A stretch of 64,000 nt of DNA. Origin: Melampsora larici-populina 98AG31 (taxonomy: Eukaryota; Basidiomycota; Pucciniomycetes; Pucciniales; Melampsoraceae). The notes under the pieces are model-generated. The model did not search any database. It was not told the DNA's origin and worked only from the letters and a program-made list of their open reading frames with translations. Shown one piece after another: positions 37,790-49,024 of this stretch. The DNA is taken from the NCBI RefSeq assembly GCF_000204055.1, contig NW_006768781.1:1152962-1216961 (forward strand), read 5' to 3'. The position numbers and the translations under genes are program-made. Positions within the stretch are counted from its first letter, which is position 1. Every line of letters starts with the position of its first letter.

Positions 37790-38013
37790 TAATTGTAACA
37801 GGTTATTCTACTTCAACTTTAATATTGAATAATGTTGAATCAAAGAGGGTGTCTATAAAACAACTTTCAGTAGTATACTCTTGTCCTTCTCCCTGATCCA
37901 CCTCATCTTTGCCATGAATTACATTTTCAAACTCTTGAACTTGTTCAAGATCTTCAAATTGAGGATCTAAATCTTGTCATTCATTGGTAGCAGCAGTTTG
38001 ATTGGTATCACCG

Positions 38014-38303
38014 TGTAAATATCCGTGTAGCACGTCGACGTGCACACACAAAAGACTTTCCTTGGACCCTTTAACGACCCATCAAAGAGGTTCCACAACA
38101 AGTACATCTTCCCCTTATCACCTGGGAGGTTGAAAGTCAGTTGGCCCCCACTGACAACAAAGGATTCTGCAAATCCTTCAAACAAATCACAAAGCACAAA
38201 GGGTGCTCAGCAAAAATCTCAGTCTCAATCCGACCAAAAGACTTTGAGATTTATTTCAAAACTCTCCGTGTGTGCACGTCGACGTGCTACACGGATATTT
38301 ACA
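38014..38303. mobile_element. MITE-like element, 36-bp perfect inverted ends
   Basis: TGTAAATATCCGTGTAGCAC and the next 16 bases at 38014-38049 recur as the exact reverse complement at 38268-38303. Each arm contains the self-complementary GCACGTCGACGTGC, so each arm can also fold on itself. The interior is open in several frames on both strands, but none is recognisable. No clear target duplication. Confidence 0.75.
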
Positions 38304-39392
38304 TGGTGTATTATTGGTTGGTCTGGACACACAATCTGGCTGCTCAGATTCAAGGTGCATCTCAATTTGAGACATCATCTACAATGTCAAGACGTTCATA
38401 TTATTATGAGGGTGCGACTTTGTCTTTTGAGAATCCATCCGCAAAAAGAGGCTTTCAACACCCGCAGTGTGGGGTACAATCTCTAAGAGCTTGATGGCAA
38501 ACAATTTGAGCTCAGGAATATACCTAAACCTAATTTGGGCATGCATGTCAACTTGAGACTATGATTCGGCGGAAAACTAGCTAGTTCAAAGTTGAAATGT
38601 ACTCACAAAATGTATTCTATCTAGTTTTAGACAAGAATTTCTCAAAACTAGAGGGAGATTATTTTTCAGATTCTTTGTGAGTAATTGATAGTAGTTATGG
38701 ATGTTAGTTATAACTGTCTTAGGTGCGGAATGAAACCGCTGCCAGTTTTGAAGAAAAAAGTGCACTCACTTTTAACTACCTTCCAAGGAGAATACGAGTT
38801 TTAATCGTAAGCAGTGCCTTAGGATGATGCTTCAGCGTTAGTTTGATAAAACAATTCTTTATCAAAAATGGGTAGTAGAAATTAGGAACTTTAGTCAAAA
38901 ATAGATTATGCTATCACAATCTTTAACGTCCTGAGGGGGTTGGAAATGATAAGGATGAAGAAAAGGAAAAAAAGAAAGATCTGTCTGGAACACGAGTTTG
39001 ATACAATAAGAAACTAGGGAATAAGATTCCAGAGTATAACTGTGATTTGGATCAGATGAAAGAAGAAATGAGAATGCGAGTTTGATCTTATTTAAAACAG
39101 GGGATTGTTAAAAATGAATTTGTGTAAAAAGGTTTGTATTAAGTAAAAAGATGATTTTTCTTTCTGCATTGAAAAGGTACCTCACATTTTATATGTCGGT
39201 CTTCATTGATTTGACGAGTGATTCCCTTCAGGGTTTGATTAGGTCATTGGTTGATTTTGCCTGGTCTAGTCGAATGCTATGATAGGGGTTGGTATTTAAG
39301 GGTTCAACTGGTCAGGGTCTGTTTGTCAGACCAGACCCTTTCTTTTAAATCTATCTTGAGTTTTCGGTTAACTCGACTTAGGTATTTTTATA
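38304..39392. other. Intergenic, no recognised gene
   Basis: AT-rich sequence between two inverted-repeat elements. Nothing that I can support beyond chance open frames. Confidence 0.45.
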
Positions 39393-40226
39393 GGATCCCG
39401 GTATCCCCACCACCCCCCCTTGGTAGCCCCACCACCCCCTCCCTTTCACAGCTAGTGAAAGCCTTACTTACCAGTGACACAAGCTGTGACAGTATTGTCT
39501 AGCCGCACTGAAAGGTCTCTGGATTTTGTTTTCTCAAGTTTGCTCGGTATAAATAGCACTTAGAACAATTTTAAAGCACACACCAGCTAATCAACCTTCC
39601 CAAAAGCATTTAGCTTCTACTGGTTCACTACCTCCTCATGAATCAAAAAATTTGATACCAACTTCTAGAGAATTTGATGCGACTACTAGTTTGGGTTACT
39701 AATTTCCTTGGTCTTGGATTGGTAGTGCATATGAAGATTTTTAAGATTTGCATCATGCTGTGGGTCTTCAAATGTATCACTTGAGTTCGGCCTCTTACTT
39801 CAGTAGGATTCTTTTAACTTTGTTTACAACTCTCAGTCCTTTGTCTCTGATAGCTCTTTTTAGCTGGCACAGTTGATGACACTCTAAAAAAAATCGATCG
39901 TTATGGTACATTGATTTTGAATTGGTCTGACTCACTGATCTTCAATCTTGGTTTTCAATTGGTTGTCTTTTTCAATTGGTCGGAGTAATATTGATTCAAG
40001 TCATCCAGTTATTCATATTCAATACTTGATTCTAATTGAATGATGGAATCGCTGAGCCAAGAGGATCTTTTGTGAGCAAACTTGAGAAAACAAAATCCAG
40101 AGATCCTTCAGTGCGACTGGACATTACTGTCACAGCTTGTGTCACTGGTAAGTAAGGCTTTCACTAGCTGTGAAAGGGAGGGGGTGGTGGGGCTACCAAG
40201 GGGGGGTGGTGGGGATACCGGGATCC
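39393..40226. mobile_element. Non-autonomous DNA transposon, 8-bp target duplication
   Basis: The 834-bp element begins GGATCCCGGTATCCCCACCA at 39393 and ends with the complement at 40226. The inverted arms run for about 150 bp with only a handful of differences, ending near TTTTCTCAAGTTTGCTC. A perfect 8-bp direct repeat TTTTTATA flanks it (39385-39392 and 40227-40234). The interior (about 530 bp) has no transposase. The high arm identity suggests recent movement. The target length fits hAT-type transposition, but the ends are unrelated in sequence to the element at 21276. Confidence 0.9.
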
Positions 40227-40234
40227 TTTTTATA

Positions 40235-42048
40235 TAACTATTAAAAGTATTTTGTTTTACACTTTGACACTGAGTGATAGCGATGTGGGTTTTTATTTAC
40301 TATGTATGTTTTGTTCTCTAAAATGGTTCACCCATTTGGTTATGTATTTGTTAAATTAATAGAGGTTCTGCTCCGCAGAACCTCTTATAGTTGACAATGC
40401 CTACCATAGTTTTGGTATTAAAAGGCCTGTCCATGGGGCAGGCCCTAAAGGCCTGCCTTTCGCGCCGCGCCCACCACGTGAATGAAGACACATAAGAAGG
40501 TGGTAATTTTCAAATCAGATGTGGACGGAGCTTTTAAAACTATTCCTCTTCATTTGCATAACCGGATTTGTCAAATCATCCAGATAAAAACAAAATGTTG
40601 AGTCAACCACAACCTAGCTTTTGGTTTGTCAGCTTCACCACACATTTGATGTGGCGTCTTTTCATTAGTGCTATGGATAGATAAAGAGATCTTTAACATC
40701 AAGAATTTGAGTTGTATGATGGACAATGTGTGCAGAGTAGCTCCGACAGATGATTTTGTTACCTTTAAGGAGCATAGGATTCTGTCTGTACAAGCTGAGC
40801 TTATAATGGTGTTTGGTATTCTGGGAGTTCCATGGGTTTGAAAGAAACAGTTACACAGTTCAGCACTGGAAGTCATCAGTCATGTGGTAGACTCTGAGAA
40901 GATGATGATCTATCTTGCGCATGACCAGAAGGATAAGATGATTGAAAAGATTACTGACTTTGTTTCTTGGCTGAAACAACCATTGAGGGTGCGTTCACTT
41001 GAGGAATTCTTGACCAGAAATCACATTCTGTAAATTTTCTAATGCAAAAATGAAACATATACCACCAAATAAACACTTTAAATTTTGCAGAATGTGATTT
41101 CTCACCAGAAATTGCTTAAGTGAACGTGCCCTAAGTACATGTGTGGTTTTGGAAGTTTTTTCCATTCTTGTTTTTGTACCCCTTTTTACGCCAATTAAAA
41201 AACATTGACTTGGTTTATCTTTTACTTCAGCTGGGGGATATCTCTGTGTTCCGTCAGGATTTATTTAATAAGCATCAAATATGATTTCAAATTGAAATTT
41301 CCAAATATGATCTGTGAAACCAATTCTGATTTAATAAAACAAGTCATGAAGGGTTGCATCAAGGATTTTTTGAAACCAGTGAAGAGGAAAGCTGATAAGA
41401 TGGATCACAGTCTAGAATAGATAGATTAGAATGAATAGGAAAGGTAATATATCATTGTAGTGATAAACTTACCTAGAATAGAAAGATTAGAATGAATAGG
41501 GAAGGTAAAGAAGAAATCAATCCATCTTGACAACCAATCTATAATATATATAACTAACAACAATTTGGTTATAAACATATTATAATAGATAAACATGTAT
41601 TAGCATAACACAATGATGGCATAACCTTGTAACGCACAACATCCATAATATCACATCATAACAAAGGCTCCATTAACAGTAGCTCAAATTGAATTGGTGG
41701 TTTAAAGATCAACTTCTGGTCATGATGATTGTCTATCTATGGAATCATTAGCAGTGGGGTTTGCTGGGTTACATTGTTTAGGTGAACTAAAAATCCCGGA
41801 TTCAAGAAAATTACTCAACACAAGAAAAATTATTATGCATTCTTCTCTCAAATTGTCAATATGTGATAAATTCTTTCAATACTATTTACCTTAATCATAA
41901 GGCGACACAGCGTTTTTAGGAGCATCAGTGATTATCAAGCATTTTTATACCTTGATAGCATGTCCTGTTAGGTTGTTAAAACCATATCTCTGTTATAGGG
42001 ACAGTTTATTTGTGCCTCTTCTGAGTTTGTCTCTGACTTCCCAGGGTT
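40235..42048. other. Intergenic; includes one small MITE
   Basis: No gene recognised. It may hold decayed internal parts of the tyrosine-recombinase retroelement, but I could not recognise RT or RNase H blocks. A small inverted-repeat element lies at 40986-41132. Confidence 0.45.
40986..41132. mobile_element. 147-bp MITE
   Basis: Left end AGGGTGCGTTCACTT; the right end is its inverted match AAGTGAACGTGCCCT. Inner arms CAGAAATCACATTCTG(T/C)AAA are also inverted. It is short, non-coding and hairpin-forming. No clear target duplication. Confidence 0.7.
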
Positions 42049-42420
42049 GTGTTCCTACGCACTCATGGTTTCTTGAGTGTTTCCACAAGTTTTTTTGACA
42101 AATCTTTTTTGGGTCATTCATTACACTCTGGCGGTGCAACCACTTCAGCTCAAAACGGGTTTTTGCTTGACTATCCTAAAAGTGCAGGACACTGGCCGTC
42201 AGTAGCATTTCTTATTTACATTTTTGGACATGCAGTCTTTGGCTTCCTCAAGTCCAGCACCTTACAATTGGGCATGAGTCTTACGTGGGCGCAAATGTCA
42301 ATTTTGTTTAGTAAGTTTCCTATATTGATAGGTGGGCTGTTTGAGCTTTTGGCCTCTCTTTATATGAAAAATTACCTATCATTAGTTTCTTGTAGACACC
42401 AATCATTTTGGTTATGATAT
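42049..42420 (+). pseudogene. Tyrosine recombinase C-terminal fragment
   Basis: The translated block GHSLHSGGATTSAQNGF followed by AGHWPSVAFLIYI fits the C-terminal catalytic region of tyrosine recombinases from DIRS/Crypton-type elements: GHSxRxGGxT, then G-R/H-W-x-S-x-x-F-x-x-Y-I. The catalytic Arg of HxxR is His here, while the terminal Tyr is kept. The N-terminal half and the first catalytic Arg are missing upstream. This would be the 3' end of the element whose CCCH/RT part lies at 34787, if both are one element. Confidence 0.6.
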
Positions 42421-42661
42421 TTTTTTGCAGCTACTCCTTACTTCACCACTCTGATTGTATGCTTTTCCATTAGGTGGGTCGGAGCGTGTGTTAGGCTGTT
42501 TAGGATTGTGAAATCTATTGCTCCTTGGCTTCCAAGGGGCTTTTCAGTCACTCCAAACTGATGTTTTATTTCACATTTGCTTGTGAATGACTCAATTATT
42601 GACGAACATTTCCGCAACAAAACACAGCCCCAGGCATATTTGGGCACACACCCTAACTGAT

Positions 42662-42940
42662 GGACCATGTTTTGGTCTGTGAGGGGAATGAGATTTGGCC
42701 GGAGAAAGTTGCTGTCCTGACAAATCCTTTCCGCCTGTTTGTGGATTTAAGAAATTTTTGTTTGCCTCTTGAAGATGCACAGATATTTCAAAATAATCTT
42801 GAGAAAACCAAGGAATTTTCAGAGGCAAACAAAAGACTTCTTTGCCTCCACAAAATCCCCAACTGGGGCAAAGAAAAATTACATGAGAGCCAGATTTCTT
42901 CTGCAAAAATTCATTCCCCTCACAGGTCAAAAGTAGGTCC
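42662..42940. mobile_element. 279-bp foldback element
   Basis: GGACCATGTTTTGGTCTGTG and the following AGGGGAATGA at 42662 pair with the inverted right end TCATTCCCCTCACAGGTC...GGACC/GGTCC at 42911-42940. The arms stay similar almost to the centre, so both strands give near-identical open frames (42660-42950 plus, 42592-42987 minus). That explains these frames without a gene. Confidence 0.7.
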
Positions 42941-43378
42941 GTTGTCATAAGTCCATCGCTGCTCTCGAAGGGCGCGAGAAGCAGCAAGGGACTTTGTTGA
43001 GTTTGGATGGCGATACTCCAACAGGAAAGCCTAATTACTTAACGCTAGGGGGAAACCCGGCTTTTGTTGAGACGAGGGAAGCGGATTCGCAATTGAGGGT
43101 TTACTTTTAAGTAAATCACGTGCTTTTAAGTCGAGACAGGAGACTGGTGTCAAACGCGTGATGCGGACTTGACAGCGCGTGATAGTGAAAGGGTGTATGT
43201 AAATTGAAGTTTCAACTTTCAACCGATGAGTGATGAGTAATAAAGTCGATTTGATTTTAAATAGTTCAACTCCTCAGAGAAACAGAAACAAAACCCAACA
43301 GAACTTCCAAGTTTCTACAAGTTATCATTAAGAAATCCATTCTAGATATCATCAGCTATCAAAGAACGATACTTAATC

Positions 43379-44203
43379 ATGTCTACTGAAGAAACCCAAC
43401 CAACCCAAACCGAGACAGTTCCCCCACCCAAGTCAACCGATTCTATTGCTACCAACTCATCATCCCAGGTCGATGTCGAACCACTTCATCATCCACAAGA
43501 AATGGCACATGTAGAAGTACCTCACAATGTTGAGAATATTCCTCAAGGCGTAAGCTCAATGACAGGCAAATCACTCTTGGCTAAGAAAATGGCAGCGAAT
43601 GGGTTGGTATTTCTTATCAATCTTGATCGATTTAATCAACTTACTTCAGCTGACAAAATAACCTCTTCACCTCCTTATCTTTCACTTCTCAACAGCGCCT
43701 TTTACTCGCCATCCGATGCTCTTGTCTCTCCTTGCACTCAAAAACTTAGTTCTCAAAAGGGAAAGCGATGGGCCAACGCAAAGTCAGTTGAGAGCTTGTC
43801 TTCCTTACGACCTCCTTTCGGCATCTCCACTCAAATATTTCTTACTCGGATCAATGAACTGACCTTGAACAATCTTATCAACGCGCTTTTCTCGGTTACA
43901 TTAGGGTTAAGCCCACCGTTTTTGGAAAATCAAACCTTAACCAATCATCCCTTGGTAGTGGTTTAAATGCCCCAGTTGAGGAGGCAAAGAAAGAGCCACT
44001 AGTAAGCTTAAATTGTCTTTACTCGATCGGACAAACCCCATGCTTATGTTTTTGTCATTATCGTTATCTATCTTTCGTCCTCCAACTGGACGTTACAGGG
44101 TACCAGTGACGCAAATGGACAGGCAGACCAGACAGAAGCTTCAGGAGTCACCGCGCCTGCCAACGCAAACCCGGCACCAGAACCAGTCTCAGCAGCGACA
44201 TGA
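43379..44203 (+). CDS. Spo12-like mitotic-exit protein
   Basis: Four exons: 43379-43602, 43696-43782, 43905-44001, 44099-44203; phases close to 170 residues. The N-terminal 75 residues are Thr/Pro/Ser-rich and probably disordered. Exon 2 encodes PSDALVSPCTQKLSSQKGKR, the SPCTxKL core of the Spo12 family (about residues 80-99). In budding yeast Spo12 is a nucleolar phosphoprotein of the FEAR network that helps release Cdc14 for mitotic and meiotic exit; the same role here is inferred. The Ser-Pro in the core is a typical CDK-type site. The rest is low complexity, ending in an Ala/Pro-rich tail. The length is within the usual range for this small family. No related gene is adjacent. Confidence 0.8.
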
Positions 44204-44869
44204 TCAACTCCTGTGCCGACAGCCCTACCCACTCAATCGAATCCTATCTCCGATCGGTCGGATATCATGTCTATACCTTGTTTTTCCTGTCAATGCTTTG
44301 GATTTGCACTTAGCAATCCCTCATTACCCGCGCCCGCCAACTCAAACAAGAACCTTAACAAGAAATAAACTTTTGACGAAATGTATAAATCACAAAAATC
44401 AGAGCAAAACCAAAGATAAAAAAAAAGTTGTACAACACACTCACCCACACAATACAAGCCTTTTTCGTCTTTTTTTTTAGATCTATCTTTTCTTACCATC
44501 GCTGTTGTTGTGTTTTTTTGTGTTTCCCACTTCTCTTTACCTTACCCTGATTTAGTCTTGTTCTTTTTCTAGATGTTGTTGGGTTCATTCTATGTCTTTT
44601 TCATTTGGTGTATGCTCTGCCTCCCCTACCAATGAATAACAGGATGTCTTATGAATGATTGGGTTTCATGGCCTATATTCTACCTGAAGCAACCATGCTC
44701 TCGAATTTTAGATATTGTGGTATGTGTTGAGTGATCACTAGTACATACCCTACATCAAAATCGGTAGCCGAGCCTGCACCACACATATCGTGGCTGCGCT
44801 CATCCATGCGACGCGCGGGATATCAGGTTTCCAGCGTGTCGAACTGGCAACACGTCATCAAATGTCATC
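44204..44869. other. Intergenic between spo12-like gene and tRNA
   Basis: Contains the 3' region of the Spo12-like gene, with T-rich tracts near 44465-44520. No other gene recognised. Confidence 0.5.
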
Positions 44870-44954
44870 GTGGGCGTCTTCTAATGGTTAGGAAACCTCG
44901 TTGTGGTCACATCACAATTCCGTGGAAATGTCGGTTCGATTCCGGCCGCCCACA
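44870..44954 (+). tRNA. tRNA-His(GUG) with 13-nt intron
   Basis: The cloverleaf can be drawn completely. Acceptor GTGGGCG pairs with CGCCCAC (7 of 7) and is followed by A73. D stem TTCT/GGAA encloses the 8-nt loop AATGGTTA. Anticodon stem CCTCG/CGTGG has one T-T mismatch. The loop is TTGTGG plus C with anticodon GTG at 44903-44905. The T arm GTCGG-TTCGATT-CCGGC has a canonical box B (GGTTCGATTCC at 44933). Standard arm lengths are reached only if 44907-44919 is removed as an intron just after position 37, the normal nuclear tRNA intron site. Without the intron the anticodon arm does not close. A Val(CAC) reading would need six extra bases between the D and anticodon arms and was not preferred. 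Confidence 0.75.
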
Positions 44955-46199
44955 ATTTCTTTTGCATGTTGCGTTGCCTATGATCCAACAGCTGCAATGT
45001 GGTCACATTTTCATATTTTTTATTATGCAAGTTTCATGGGGTTTGAAAAAGAATCAGAAGGAATGAAAAAAACCCATGGATGTTTGAAAATACAATATGT
45101 TTTGAATGCAGTTGGTTTTCCAAAACAAAGTCACCCTTTGTCTGCTCATGCTGTGTCATGGATTGGAAAACAGAGGCCAACATCAAATTTAGAAGAGAAG
45201 CTTGCAGGATGGCATGTGAGCACAACTTGAACCATCACCACTGTTATTTTCATGATAGGTCCCAATTGGGTGCCTGAGACAAAGGCTAGTTGACAAGAAG
45301 GAAGGCATGTGTGTTTACTTTCCCAGAAGATTGGAAAAAGTGGAGACACTGGTGATCATTTGTCCCTTTGTGCAACCCATTTTGTGTCTGTGGGAAGGCC
45401 AGACATCCCAATTCTTTGTTCTATCATATAACCCTGTACCGATTAATTAAGGGGAGGGGTGATTTTACACAGAATTCCCTGGTGTAAAAGTTGAAAAAAG
45501 GCCTCAATTCAGAAATTTATACTTGTTTCATTTTTTGTTCTGTGTAAAGGAATCCAGTGCAGGAATTGTTGTGTAAAGATGTGGAGCCATGGGGTGGTCT
45601 ATATTTGTACAATGAGGGTTTTACACCAACAACACCTGGTGTAAAAAAACCCAGTGTAAAAATATAGATTTGTCACAAAAAATGCAATTTCAAAAGAGTC
45701 AGTGTAAAAGAAATACATAGTGCAAAATCACAAATCAACAAGGTAAAATGCAATTTTATGCCAAAAATCAATGACTTTTACCCTGGCTTTTGACAAACCA
45801 ACGAGTTGCCATGCTTGCACTCTTCACAGATATTGTTATTATTGATGACTGAGCAAACCTGAAAAAACAAAGAAATAAAAGCAGTAAAAGCCGTTATGAG
45901 TGTATCAGGAGGACATCAAGGCAAATCAAGAAAAGACAAACTTGATAAAATATGTGGAAAAAATGATAAAAGAAACCATGTATCAAATATAAAATTTTGG
46001 ATAGCAAGGAGAGGAGAAGTGTATACCAAATTATTCTTTAGAACTACATTGTTGTTGCTGGACTCACCCATTGGTACTGTAGGACTTTTGATGGTAGCTT
46101 GTTTCACAGGCTTGCATTTAGCTTGACAAAAGTCAAGAGCTTCCATTGGATAAAGGTAATTTTTAGAATAGATCATTTTGTTGCACTGACCAGGTATTG
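44955..46199. other. Intergenic, TGTAAAA-rich repeat stretch
   Basis: No gene recognised. Between about 45465 and 45760 the motif (G/C)TGTAAAA recurs in both orientations, including the inverted pair TTTTACACC...GGTGTAAAA near 45621 and another near 45465. It may be decayed foldback DNA. Confidence 0.45.
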
Positions 46200-48090
46200 T
46201 ATTTGGGACTGATGTGGTGAAGAATTCCCCAACATCCTCAGACTGGATTTCATTCAAAGTTTTATGTTTAGATTAACAAAAATCACTTACATCGGCTCAA
46301 GGTGATGTTTTGGATGACATAAATTCTTTGCACTGTCCTGGTTTCTTTGTCACTTTTGGTGTGGTGACAACTTCTTTGACATCCTCAGACTAAGGTGGTT
46401 GATTTTCTGCCGCAACAGGTCACAAATCAGGTCCCTTGGTTCTCTTGATCTTGAAAGGGTTCATATCAGGAATCACATGCATATTGCTAAGAAAACTCTC
46501 TAGCCATTTGAACCCATTTATCAATGGCCCTCTGACGCTGTAGAAGGTACCCTCACAATTTGTTTCTGTAAAAAGGCAGCACATTGCTGTACATCAAGAG
46601 CTAGACAGGCTGTGTAAGCTGGAGGTTGAGTTTTTGTGTTTGATTTGAGCTTTAGATCATTTGAATTACCTTTTTGAATTGTTAATCAGGTCACATGAAA
46701 CCTGGATATTCTTTACTGGCTCATCATGATGCCCTATAAACCCAGTCAATGTGAATGACTTGATACAGATAGTCTAAACATACATACACAAAAATCCAAG
46801 AAAGAACATGTAACAATAATAATGAGAAAAGTTGATACAGCACGAAGTTGCACACTTTACCATTTGTTGCAAGTTGCTGGGTGATCAAAACTTTTATCAT
46901 GATTTGTTGATCCTGAAACCACTCACTCAGAAAAGCTACACCAGCTTCAAAATTGCCTTGTTGTCAAGAAGTCCCAGCAGGTATCAGAGAGGAAGAGATC
47001 CACATAAAGGTTAACCAGGGCAAGCACCTTGAACCTAGTCTATGGGGATCTAGTGAGAGCCTCAGACAAAATTATCACTTATGTGTTTAGTGTCAAAAAG
47101 GTGGGCAAGGGTGAACTCAGAAGGGTGTATATAAGGAATTCCACAAGTTCACCACTCAACTTGATAGATCTACCCAGGACCCTAGAAAGCTCCCCCGGAA
47201 CCAACCAATGTAAAACCCGGATTTTCAAAATTGTCATTGAGATCAGAAAAGGAGCCCCTTATGTTCATTCCAATCACATTGGTAACACCCAAAGGGCAAT
47301 AATTGCACGGATCACAAGATTTGAAGGATATGCCTCACAATGGCCTGTCAGGATGGCATGGCTTGTTGACTTGATTGAATGGTGTGTGCTCTTGCATATG
47401 GTGAGACCACATTGTTGCCATCTATGCTCAAGATATATTATTACAATCTTCAACACTTTGCAGAATCAGAAGCAGAAGGAAAGTTTATAGATATTGGCTT
47501 ACTCTACAAAGCTATGCTTCTATAACATTTGGTACCAAGCACATTGGTATGTGGTAATTCCCAAAAGGCTCCCAAGAATCAAACCAGGCATTTCTGTAAG
47601 TTGATATACCAACTAGCCATTTTCATACTGGTTTTGTTGGTAACATGACAAAATCTGGACCATTTGAATCATAACTACATTGGTTGTTTTAGGGGGAACT
47701 TTCTGGAGTCCTATCTACTCATACTCTTGATTTGACTTCATCAATCAACACCCTTGAAACCAATTTGTCTAAGATAAGTGCATATTTAGATCACCTGGAT
47801 TGCTGGTCAGGGAAAACCACAACATAACCAAAAACTCTCTGACAGACAACAACATTGAAGAATCTTCTTCAAAACATTGACCTGATCCCTGGAAGAAACT
47901 ACATAGGTTTGATAATCACCTCTGTTACAGAAACAGGATTTAAAGCACAGCCAAGAGGAAAGGAAATAAACTTGCCAAATATCAAGGAAGAATTGGAAGA
48001 ATTCACAAGACCTGCATGAGCCATGCATAAATTGAGATCCCACAAGTGTTCAAAAATAGTTGAATTGATGTCAAACATATGACCCATGAC
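45916..48090 (-). pseudogene. Degenerate minus-strand coding region, unknown
   Basis: Minus-strand reading gives coherent segments broken by stops: around 47900-48087 (DINSTIFEHLWDLNLCMAHA, then FISFPLGCALNPVSV), around 47230-47460, and two related segments near 46150-46250 and 46310-46400. The last two each carry SEDVxExxTT, then PGQC and DFC. The internal duplication and the protein-like composition suggest a dead transposon or gene-family copy. I do not recognise the family. The larger plus-strand frame 47029-47490 overlaps it and may be a shadow. Confidence 0.3.
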
Positions 48091-48465
48091 TTACTATAGT
48101 ACAACACTTTTTGACAAGCACACACAATCACATTTCCAAAATCATCTCCAAAATGTTCTTGAATTTTGCCTCATGTGTTCTGCTTCTGTTTTCAAGTGAG
48201 GCCTTGGTTTCAATTGGGTTGATGTATGAAGACATATTAAACAAAGTGTTGATTGAAGTACATGAGTAGAGACACCATACAAGTGACAAGTCTTGAGACA
48301 AAAGTCAAGAAATTCCTAGCAAAGGGAGAGAAGAGCCACAAGACATAAAGTAAAAGTAGATGAGGAAGGGGAATTTGCAAGACAAGATGACTGAAAATGA
48401 CACATTTCACATTGGGTGTTGCAGTAACAAGGGCACGCTCTTGCACATGAATCTCTCCACACCAG

Positions 48466-48563
48466 GTGAGCAATACTGGGGAAAACGGTCTTAGGCTCCT
48501 GGGTGATGTGTCAAGTGAGCAATGCCGGGGAAGACAGTCTTGGGCACCGGGGTGATGTGCCAA
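48466..48563. repeat. 49-bp tandem duplication
   Basis: Units start at 48466 and 48515: GTGAGCAAT(A/G)C(T/C)GGGGAA, then CTGGGTGATGTG or CGGGGTGATGTG. About 85% alike. It lies in otherwise unremarkable intergenic DNA. Confidence 0.7.
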
Positions 48564-49024
48564 AAGGTCATACAGACATGTTGACATGAAGGGAGAGATG
48601 ATTACCCAGCTTCCTCAACACCGTCACGCCTAGAAACAGAGGCAAGAGGCGGCAAAGGCTTTTGACCTTCGAGAATCATTTTGCGGTCACGGCTTCACCA
48701 CGTGAGTGGAAGGCAAACAAGGCATGTACGGCGATGAAATAGTTATGTTTCATTCCACAAGAAAACTGCAGTTCATGCGTGAATGCTAGCGTGCTAGTCA
48801 AGCAGAGACATCGGGACTAACTCAAATAGGTATTGTATCAAGTAAGGTTGTGAAGGATAGGGCATACATCAAATCATAAAGACTGGCAGCATAATAAGAA
48901 AACAATCTATGTGATGAGGTACTCGATACACATCAGGTAGAGAGCGCGATTTGAACGCATGGTTTTGGGGTGCGCAAGGGCGCGAAATTACGAGAGGGGC
49001 TCGCAGTGACATTGCATCAATCAC
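48564..49024. other. 3' flank of the eS1 gene
   Basis: No gene recognised; presumably holds the eS1 terminator and polyadenylation region on the minus strand. Confidence 0.45.

Noticed and set aside
42592..42987. Two similar proteins on opposite strands, suggesting a divergent gene pair
   Set aside because: The DNA is a foldback repeat, which forces both strands to encode similar peptides.
44870..44954. tRNA-Val(CAC) reading of the tRNA gene
   Set aside because: The TTGTG/CACAA stem is tempting, but it would need six unpaired bases after the D arm and an over-long variable region; the His(GUG) reading with an intron uses standard arm lengths.
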